Shown here: positions 50,836-56,732 of the stretch, one piece after another
Position numbering within the stretch: the first letter of the stretch is position 1
Layout of the letters: every line of letters begins with the position of its first letter
Source of the DNA: Micavibrio sp. UBA6145
Lineage (GTDB): Bacteria; Pseudomonadota; Alphaproteobacteria; Micavibrionales; UBA1664
Assembly (NCBI GenBank): GCA_002423205.1
Contig: DIUZ01000024.1
Location: forward strand, 1 to 56,732
Length of the DNA: 56,732 nt
Direction of reading: 5' to 3'
Translations under genes and position numbers: made by a program
Notes under the pieces: generated by a model
Seen by the model: only the letters and a program-made list of their open reading frames with translations
Database searches by the model: none
What the model was told of the DNA's origin: nothing

Positions 50836-51855
50836 ATGCGGGCGCTGTTGATTATCGCAGCGCTGGCAGCACTTACCGGGATAGGGGTGGCGTTTTCGAT
50901 TAACTACGCCACCAGATATATCGACCAGCCCGGCCCGCTTGCATCCGAGAAAATCGTCTTTATCGCCCCCGGTATGGGCGTGCGTACGATGGGCGAACAT
51001 CTGAAATCAGAACAAGTCATTGCGCAGCCTTATGCATTCATGGCGTTTACGCGCCTGTGGGGCGTGACAGGCAGGCTCAAGGCCGGGGAATATGCGTTTG
51101 CGCCGGGCGTGAGTTTACGCAATGTCATCGTCAAGCTGGTGCAGGGCGATGTCTTTGCCCGTAACGTCACCATCCCGGAAGGGCTGACATCGTTTGAGAT
51201 TGCGGCCATCGTCAACGCCGCGCCGGTCATGAGCGGCAATATCGCCATTCCGCCGCCGGAAGGATCGATCATGCCGGATACGTATGCGTATATCCGCAAT
51301 GACGACCGCGCCAAACTGCTGGAAGAGGCGCAGCGCGCGATGAACGATACGCTGTCGGATCTGTGGGAAAAGCGCGCGCCGGGCCTGCCGTTCAGCACGC
51401 CGCAGGAAGCGTTGGTGCTGGCATCCATCGTTGAGAAAGAAACCCGCCTTGCGCCGGAGCGTACGCGGGTGGCGGGTGTTTATATCAACCGTCTGCGTAA
51501 AAACATGATGCTGCAATCGGACCCGACGGTGATTTACGCGATCACCAAGGGCACATCGCGCATCGACCGCGTGCTGTACCAGCATCTGGAAGTCGATTCG
51601 CCGTACAACACTTACCGCAATACCGGCCTGCCGCCGACGCCGATCTGTGCGCCGGGCCGTGCGTCCATCGAGGCGGTCCTGAACCCTGAAGTTAACGATT
51701 ACCTGTTTTTCGTGGCCGACGGGCAGGGCGGGCATATCTTTGCCAAAACCATGGCCGAGCAAGAGGTGAACGTGGCGAAATACCGCGTCATCCAGCGCCA
51801 GGAGCGGGCCGCGGCGGCAGCGGCCAAAGAAGCTGTGGAAACCCCAGCGCCATAG
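50836..51855 (+). CDS. mltG: Endolytic murein transglycosylase MltG
   Basis: MltG cuts nascent peptidoglycan glycan strands in the inner membrane. The 339 residues have one N-terminal membrane helix (MRALLIIAALAALTGIGVAF), a LysM-like region near 40-100 and the YceG domain with ASIVEKETRLAPERTRVAGV, whose Glu is the predicted catalytic residue, and NTGLPPTPICAPG. It follows fabF as in many proteobacteria. The C-terminal is Ala-rich and probably disordered. Confidence 0.95.
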   Translation: MRALLIIAALAALTGIGVAFSINYATRYIDQPGPLASEKIVFIAPGMGVRTMGEHLKSEQVIAQPYAFMAFTRLWGVTGRLKAGEYAFAPGVSLRNVIVKLVQGDVFARNVTIPEGLTSFEIAAIVNAAPVMSGNIAIPPPEGSIMPDTYAYIRNDDRAKLLEEAQRAMNDTLSDLWEKRAPGLPFSTPQEALVLASIVEKETRLAPERTRVAGVYINRLRKNMMLQSDPTVIYAITKGTSRIDRVLYQHLEVDSPYNTYRNTGLPPTPICAPGRASIEAVLNPEVNDYLFFVADGQGGHIFAKTMAEQEVNVAKYRVIQRQERAAAAAAKEAVETPAP

Positions 51856-51937
51856 CCCTGAAAGGCGCTTGTACCGGGGGTTTAGTGCGTATACGGTTTA
51901 AGTGAATTCATAATCATTTTTTAGGGGCAAAAGCGCC

Positions 51938-53056
51938 ATGAAATTGTCGATCAGCCGTGCAGATTTAATGCGGGCACTGTCCCACGTCCAAAGCGTGGTC
52001 GAGCGACGCAATACCATCCCGATCCTGTCCAACGTGCGCCTTCAGGCCAAGGAAGGTGCGCTGTCGCTTTCCGCCACCGACATGGATCTTGAGATCAACG
52101 AAACCGTACCGGCAAGCGTATCGGTTGTCGGCGCAACCACGGCCCCGGCGCACACGCTGCACGACATCGTGCGCAAACTGCCTGACGGCGGCATGGTTGA
52201 AATGACGCTGGAAGGTGCCGGTGCCATGATGACCGTCAAATCAGGTCGTTCGGTTTTCAAACTGTCATGCCTGCCGGTTTCGGATTTCCCTGAACTGGGC
52301 AAGGGTGAGATGGATGTGAATTTCTCCGTCCCCGCATCGTCGATGCGCGACCTGATCGACAAATCACGTTTCGCCATGTCGGCCGATGAAACCCGTTATT
52401 ACCTGAACGGCATTTACGTCCACGCCGCCAAGCATAACGGCGTCAGCGTCCTGCGTGCGGTTGCGACCGACGGTCACCGTCTGGCCCGTTTCCAGATGCC
52501 GCTGCCGGAAGGCGCGGACAAAATGCCGGGCGTTATCATCCCGCGCAAAACGGTCAGCGAATTGCGCAAGCTGCTTGAAGAAGCCGGCGAGACCGTCAAG
52601 ATCAGCCTGTCGGACAACAAGGTCCGCTTCACGGTTGCGCATATCGAAATGACGTCGAAACTGATCGACGGCACATTCCCGGATTACGAGAAAGTCATCC
52701 CGAACGACAACAACAAGGTCATCGAAGTCGATGCCAAGGCGTTTTCGCAGGCGATTGACCGCGTTTCGACCATTTCTTCGGAAAAGACCCGCGCCGTCAA
52801 AATCACCATCGACGGCAAAGGCATGACCTTGTCGGCGCAGTCGCCGGATTCTGGTTCGGCCACGGAAGAGATCGAAATCAACAATGACAATGTGTCGCTG
52901 GAAATCGGGTTTAACTCCCGCTACCTGCTCGACATCACGCAACAGATCGATTCGGACGGCTGCCGCATGGTGCTGGCCGACGGTACGGGCCCGACCATCA
53001 TCCAGGATGCTTCGGATGAAAGCGCGCTCTACGTTCTGATGCCGCTTCGCGTCTAG
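51938..53056 (+). CDS. dnaN: DNA polymerase III beta clamp
   Basis: DnaN is the sliding clamp. The 372-residue product has three equal domains; MKLSISRADLMRALSHVQSV and VERRNTIPILSNVRL mark domain I, and YRYLLD-like NSRYLLDITQQI and ASDESALYVLMPLRV end domain III, including the last hydrophobic MPLRV that forms the partner-binding pocket. dnaA is not upstream: mltG precedes it. recF, tspO, EamA and gyrB follow. ATG at 51938 has an AGGGGC-type site upstream. Confidence 0.98.
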   Translation: MKLSISRADLMRALSHVQSVVERRNTIPILSNVRLQAKEGALSLSATDMDLEINETVPASVSVVGATTAPAHTLHDIVRKLPDGGMVEMTLEGAGAMMTVKSGRSVFKLSCLPVSDFPELGKGEMDVNFSVPASSMRDLIDKSRFAMSADETRYYLNGIYVHAAKHNGVSVLRAVATDGHRLARFQMPLPEGADKMPGVIIPRKTVSELRKLLEEAGETVKISLSDNKVRFTVAHIEMTSKLIDGTFPDYEKVIPNDNNKVIEVDAKAFSQAIDRVSTISSEKTRAVKITIDGKGMTLSAQSPDSGSATEEIEINNDNVSLEIGFNSRYLLDITQQIDSDGCRMVLADGTGPTIIQDASDESALYVLMPLRV

Positions 53057-53089
53057 AGAATCGGTATAGACTTTGGATATCACCAGTCG

Positions 53090-53120
53090 CGCCGGGGCCT
53101 TAAACCCCGGCGTCTTTTTT
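53090..53120 (+). terminator. Terminator of dnaN
   Basis: CGCCGGGG and CCCCGGCG pair perfectly around CCTTAAA and are followed by TCTTTTTT. It overlaps the last bases of the convergent tspO. Confidence 0.85.
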
Positions 53121-53583
53121 AGTTCAGGCGCATGACTTCAAAGGTCAGGTACGTGGCGAAACTGATCCATGCCATATACGGGATCATCAGCCAGACGACG
53201 ATGCGGCGGCGGGTCATGACCATGGCGCCGATGCTTAAGCCAATCATTGCCAGCAGGATAATGAAAGCCGCCGTAAAAGCCTGAAGTCCGAAAAATACCG
53301 GCGACCAGCAATAGTTGAGCACAAGTTGCGCGACAAACAGGCCAAACGCAATTTTACCATTGGGGTCATGGCGCGCGCGCCAGAGAATCCACAACGCGAT
53401 TGCGAGCAGGGCGTAGAGAATCGTCCATACCGGCGCGAACAGCCAGTCGGGCGGGTTCAGCGCGGCTTTATTGATGTCCTGATACCAGGTGCTGACGGCG
53501 TTTTCGGTGACGAAATATGATGTCAGAAACGCCAAAACCTGTAGGATGAAGATCAGTATTATGGGTTGTAAATATCGTTTCAT
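53119..53583 (-). CDS. tspO: TspO/MBR family membrane protein
   Basis: TspO proteins bind porphyrins and related ligands in five membrane helices. The 154 residues begin with a hydrophobic helix, then the conserved WYQDINKAALNPPDWLFAPVW, IALWILWRARHD, and NYCWSPVFFGLQAFTAAF segments rich in Trp. In Rhodobacter it controls photosynthetic gene response to oxygen; here the role is unknown. It lies between dnaN and recF on the opposite strand, interrupting the usual dnaN-recF order. Confidence 0.92.
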   Translation of the reverse strand: MKRYLQPIILIFILQVLAFLTSYFVTENAVSTWYQDINKAALNPPDWLFAPVWTILYALLAIALWILWRARHDPNGKIAFGLFVAQLVLNYCWSPVFFGLQAFTAAFIILLAMIGLSIGAMVMTRRRIVVWLMIPYMAWISFATYLTFEVMRLN

Positions 53584-53615
53584 ATGGCCCTGCCTCTATA
53601 AGGTTTTAAACGTTT

Positions 53616-54749
53616 ATGTCGTTTGTTCGTTCCCTGCAACTCCATGCTTTTCGAAACTACCGGGATACTTCGGTCACGGACCTGAAATCCGGTTTTGTCG
53701 TGCTGACGGGTCAGAACGGCGTCGGCAAAACCAATATCCTGGAGGCTGTAAGCCTTTTGTCACCGGGGCGCGGCCTGCGCAGCGCCAAAATGGTGGATTT
53801 GCGTAATCGCGCGATGCCGGACGGCGTGCCCTGGTCGATTGCCTCGGTCGTCGATACGCCGGTGGGGGAGATCAGGATCGGCACCGGGTGCCGGGAAGAA
53901 CGCCGCATTGCGCGCGTGAACGGCGTTGATCTGAAGGCGCAGGCGGATCTGGCGGAATATGTGACCTGCGTGTGGCTGACACCGCAGATGGATGGATTGT
54001 TTCTGGGCGCGGCGTCTGACCGTCGCCGTTTCTTTGATCGTCTGGTCTATGCGTTCGATCCTGCGCATGCGGGCCGCGTCACGCGCTATGACAGCGTGAT
54101 GTCGCAGCGGTCCAAACTTCTGAAACTGGCGCGTGAAGACGGTGTGGCGGCGGATTCCGTGTGGCTGTCATCGCTGGAGGCGACGATGGCCGAAACCGGT
54201 GTGGCCATTGCGGCGGCCCGCGTGCAGACGCTTGAGTCCCTGTGCGCGCATCTGGGCAGTATTTTGAAAGACAGCGGGTTTCCCGTATCGCATCTGGCGC
54301 TGACCGGCGGTATTGAAGAGGCGCTGCAAAACGCGCCCGCGCTTGAGATTGAAGATCACATGCGCGAGCGCCTGTCTGCGTCACGCAGTTATGACGGCGT
54401 CAATGGCGGCGCATCCATCGGCCCGCACCGCACGGATTTAAATGTGACTTATGCCGGGCGCGACATGCCGGCGGCGCAGTGTTCCACGGGTGAACAAAAG
54501 GCGCTGCTGACCGGTATCGTGCTGGCACATGCCGTTCGTACGGCGGAGGTGCGCGACGCGGCACCGATTTTACTGCTCGATGAAGTGGCGGCGCATCTTG
54601 ATGAAAAACGCCGCAGCTCATTGTTCGGCATTCTGCATAACCTGAAGGCGCAGGTGTTTCTGACCGGTACAGACCATTTTGTTTTCGCGCATCTGCCGCA
54701 GGCGCGGCATCTGATGGTGGCATCCGACATTGTGCGTGAGGCTGCTTGA
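53616..54749 (+). CDS. recF: DNA replication and repair protein RecF
   Basis: RecF recognises single- to double-strand DNA junctions and helps RecR load RecA. The 377 residues have the SMC-like ATPase with MSFVRSLQLHAFRNYR, Walker A GQNGVGKTN at 32-40, signature CSTGEQKALLTGIVL and Walker B PILLLDEVAAHLD. It overlaps the next gene by four bases (TTGA). RecR is in this window at 30774-31373. Start at ATG 53616 fits the family N-terminus. Confidence 0.97.
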   Translation: MSFVRSLQLHAFRNYRDTSVTDLKSGFVVLTGQNGVGKTNILEAVSLLSPGRGLRSAKMVDLRNRAMPDGVPWSIASVVDTPVGEIRIGTGCREERRIARVNGVDLKAQADLAEYVTCVWLTPQMDGLFLGAASDRRRFFDRLVYAFDPAHAGRVTRYDSVMSQRSKLLKLAREDGVAADSVWLSSLEATMAETGVAIAAARVQTLESLCAHLGSILKDSGFPVSHLALTGGIEEALQNAPALEIEDHMRERLSASRSYDGVNGGASIGPHRTDLNVTYAGRDMPAAQCSTGEQKALLTGIVLAHAVRTAEVRDAAPILLLDEVAAHLDEKRRSSLFGILHNLKAQVFLTGTDHFVFAHLPQARHLMVASDIVREAA

Positions 54750-55618
54750 TCTGGGTTTTACTGGCGGTAACAGCGGCCATCGGTCAGGCCGCGATGATTT
54801 TGATATCGGAATATCATAAATATCCCACTGTCCCCCGCCTGTTTTACTTGCGCGTGTTTTCGTTTCTGGCGATTTTGCCGGTGGCACTGACCATTGAATG
54901 GCCGGAAAATCCTGTGTTTTACGCATGCGTGTTTGGTCTGACCGCGATCATCTTTTTAACTGATGTCCTGTATTACGGGGCAGCGCAGAAACACGGGGCC
55001 GGGCCGATATCGCGCATTGAACCGCTGACCACGCTTTTGACATTCGTGGTGTGGACGGTGATTACACCGGCGCAACTCAATGAATACCTGGCGCAGCCGC
55101 TGATCGCCACCGGGATTGCGGGATGTTTTGCGCTGGCGGCTTATTGCGCGATGCAGTTGCGTCATTCGCCGGTCAGCATGGCGGCGCTCAAGCAATTGTC
55201 GTATTTCATCGGGCTGATCGCCATCGTCAATATTCTGGGTAAAACCAGCATGGATGCGGGCGGCAATCCGATGCATGCGGCGGGCGCGTATGTGGCGATC
55301 CAGTCCAGCGTGCTTATGGTTCTGTACGGCGTGCTGGGTTTGGTGCGTAGTGACCGGCATGGATCGATAAGGCCGAACAGGGGTCTGCTGATCAGTGCGG
55401 GTCTGATGGCGATTGCGTCGCTGTCGCATATCGTCACCAAGAACGTCGCCTATACGATGGTCAGCAACCCGGCTTATATCCTGATCATCCTGCTGAGCGT
55501 GCCGCTGATGGTTTCGGCCTATTACAAGGTCAAAGGCCGGGCGGATGACGCATCGGTCTGGGCGGGGTTCGGGATCGTGATTTCGGCGGCTTTGCTGATC
55601 ATTTTGACCCGGTTTTAG
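54746..55618 (+). CDS. EamA/DMT-family transporter-like protein
   Basis: A 290-residue membrane protein with about ten hydrophobic segments arranged as two halves, in the manner of EamA transporters. Examples are FYACVFGLTAIIFLTDVLYY, LIATGIAGCFALAAYCAMQL and WAGFGIVISAALLIILTRF. TTG at 54746 overlaps the recF stop by four bases, so it is coupled to recF; no SD of its own is clear. No substrate motif is known in this family. It sits between recF and gyrB. Confidence 0.82.
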   Translation: MIWVLLAVTAAIGQAAMILISEYHKYPTVPRLFYLRVFSFLAILPVALTIEWPENPVFYACVFGLTAIIFLTDVLYYGAAQKHGAGPISRIEPLTTLLTFVVWTVITPAQLNEYLAQPLIATGIAGCFALAAYCAMQLRHSPVSMAALKQLSYFIGLIAIVNILGKTSMDAGGNPMHAAGAYVAIQSSVLMVLYGVLGLVRSDRHGSIRPNRGLLISAGLMAIASLSHIVTKNVAYTMVSNPAYILIILLSVPLMVSAYYKVKGRADDASVWAGFGIVISAALLIILTRF

Positions 55619-55653
55619 GCCCGTCAAAAAATATAATGAAATCAAATATTTAA

Positions 55654-55676
55654 AACCCCGCCGCGGGGGCGTTTTT
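55654..55676 (+). terminator. Terminator between EamA-like gene and gyrB
   Basis: CCCCG and CGGGG flank a CCG loop, followed by GGCGTTTTT. The stem is short but the flanking A and T runs fit. Confidence 0.6.
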
Positions 55677-55734
55677 CCTTGGTTTAAATACGCGATTCTG
55701 ATAGGTTTTATCCTTCGAAATCAGTGAGAAAATT

Positions 55735-56732
55735 ATGGCTGAAAATACCGTGAAAAAGACATCCGATCCCCAAGTCGACCAAAGCGATTACGGCTCCGAT
55801 TCCATCAAAGTCCTGAAAGGTCTTGATGCCGTACGCAAGCGCCCGGGCATGTATATCGGTGACACTGATGACGGTTCTGGCCTGCACCACATGGTGTACG
55901 AAGTCATCGACAACGCCATCGATGAATCCCTCGCGGGTCACTGCGACGAAATCTATATCTCGCTGAACGCCGATGGTTCGGTCACGGTGCGCGACAATGG
56001 CCGCGGTATTCCCGTCGACATCCACAAGGAAGAAGGCGTGTCGGCGGCGGAGGTCATCATGACCCAGCTGCATGCCGGGGGTAAATTCGACCAGAATTCG
56101 TATAAGGTTTCAGGCGGTCTGCACGGCGTGGGCGTTTCCGTCGTCAACGCATTGTCCGAGTGGCTTGACCTGCGCATCCGTCGTCAGGGCAAGGAATGGT
56201 ATATGCGTTTCCGCCATGGCGACGCCGAAGCGCCGCTGGCACCGGTTGCTGACTGGGATGGGCGCAACGGCACGGAAGTGACGTTTTTGCCGAGCCCGCA
56301 GACGTTTACGAAGACGGAATTTGACTTCGAGACGCTGGAAGACCGCTTCCGCGAACTGGCGTTCCTCAACTCGGGCGTCAACATCCTGTTCGTTGATAAC
56401 CGCACCGAAAACAAAAAAGAAGTCCGCTTCAATTTCGAAGGCGGCATCGAAAGCTTCGTCGATTATCTGGACCGCAGCAAAACGCCGCTGTTCAAACCGT
56501 CGATTTCCATGAAGGGGCAGGAAGCGGGTATCACCGTCGAAGTCGCGATGGAATGGACCGACAGTTATCACGAAAGCACTTTGTGCTTCACCAACAACAT
56601 CCCGCAGCGCGACGGCGGTACGCACCTTGCCGGTTTCCGCGGTGCGCTGACCCGTTGCATCAATAAATACGCCAATGATTCCGGGATCCTGAAAAAAGAA
56701 AAGGTTGAACTGAGCGGCGAAGACATGCGCGA
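55735..56732 (+). CDS. gyrB: DNA gyrase subunit B (5' part)
   Basis: GyrB supplies the ATPase for negative supercoiling. About 332 codons are visible before the window ends. The GHKL ATPase has EVIDNAIDE, VRDNGRGIPVD, GGLHGVGVSVVNAL and QLHAGGKFD. The KRPGMYIGDT motif is at the N-terminal arm. The transducer domain starts about residue 220. The start ATG at 55735 follows GTGAG. It follows recF as usual; the rest lies outside. Confidence 0.97.
   Translation, partial: MAENTVKKTSDPQVDQSDYGSDSIKVLKGLDAVRKRPGMYIGDTDDGSGLHHMVYEVIDNAIDESLAGHCDEIYISLNADGSVTVRDNGRGIPVDIHKEEGVSAAEVIMTQLHAGGKFDQNSYKVSGGLHGVGVSVVNALSEWLDLRIRRQGKEWYMRFRHGDAEAPLAPVADWDGRNGTEVTFLPSPQTFTKTEFDFETLEDRFRELAFLNSGVNILFVDNRTENKKEVRFNFEGGIESFVDYLDRSKTPLFKPSISMKGQEAGITVEVAMEWTDSYHESTLCFTNNIPQRDGGTHLAGFRGALTRCINKYANDSGILKKEKVELSGEDMR

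Overview
The window is 56.7 kb of a moderately GC-rich, tightly packed bacterial chromosome. It carries almost only housekeeping genes, many in overlapping operons. A circularly permuted two-piece tmRNA, the kdsD-lptC-lptA-lptB-rpoN-hpf cluster, a membrane-anchored cytochrome c of CycM type, an IalB-like protein and an Hsp20-DUF1150 pair all point to an alphaproteobacterium. A Micavibrio-like lineage is my best guess, but it is a guess from overall character and was not tested against any database.

Region by region. 1-3 kb: tip of a glycosyltransferase, a class I/II aminotransferase, and thyA-folA with a hidden 52-residue gene behind it. 3-9.4 kb: a HAD-like protein, the permuted ssrA gene, a CheY-like receiver, a pilin-like protein, a large hybrid histidine kinase, asd, and a PtsN-like protein without its phosphorylatable histidine. 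9.4-16.5 kb: Hsp20 with DUF1150, a hidden zf-CHCC protein, cysS, and a periplasmic binding protein coupled to a second hybrid kinase that meets a receiver protein tail to tail. 16.6-23.4 kb: hpf, rpoN, lptBAC, kdsD and rnd, then tRNA-Leu(CAG). 23.6-28.4 kb: a degenerate REC-GGDEF protein, pmbA, and a short Wza-like lipoprotein with a Wzc-like tyrosine kinase. 28.45-30.36 kb: an IS1595-family element, intact in its ends and reading frames, described below. 30.4-36 kb: recR, an FAD/NAD reductase, lolA, gluQ and ftsK. 36-42 kb: pheA, cytochrome c, ctaA, and a ferredoxin-NADP reductase / membrane protein / 2Fe-2S ferredoxin operon. 42-46.5 kb: a SpoU methylase, dnaB, a small lipoprotein, an AT-rich HTH gene, and rplI-rpsR-rpsF. 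46.7-51.9 kb: fabD-fabG-HAD-acpP-fabF-mltG. 51.9-56.7 kb: dnaN, tspO, recF, an EamA-like transporter and the start of gyrB. No dnaA lies beside dnaN.

The most notable item is the 1,894-bp IS1595-family element. It has 25-bp terminal inverted repeats (22 of 25 identical) and an 8-bp target duplication. It carries an AT-rich passenger gene whose acidic motifs match RusA-type Holliday-junction resolvases, a 49-residue ORF overlapping the transposase end, and a hairpin that takes in part of the transposase Shine-Dalgarno. Other points are the PtsN-like protein without its active histidine, a ribosomal protein bS18 with Arg/Gly-rich tails at both ends, three tandem 12-bp DnaA-box-like repeats upstream of dnaB, and the coupled binding-protein/hybrid-kinase pair.

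Working together, the genes cover nucleotide, amino-acid and fatty-acid synthesis, LPS precursor synthesis and transport, exopolysaccharide export, replication and repair, ribosome function and rescue, and heme/cytochrome electron transfer. Protein calls rest on motifs I could read. No homology search was run.
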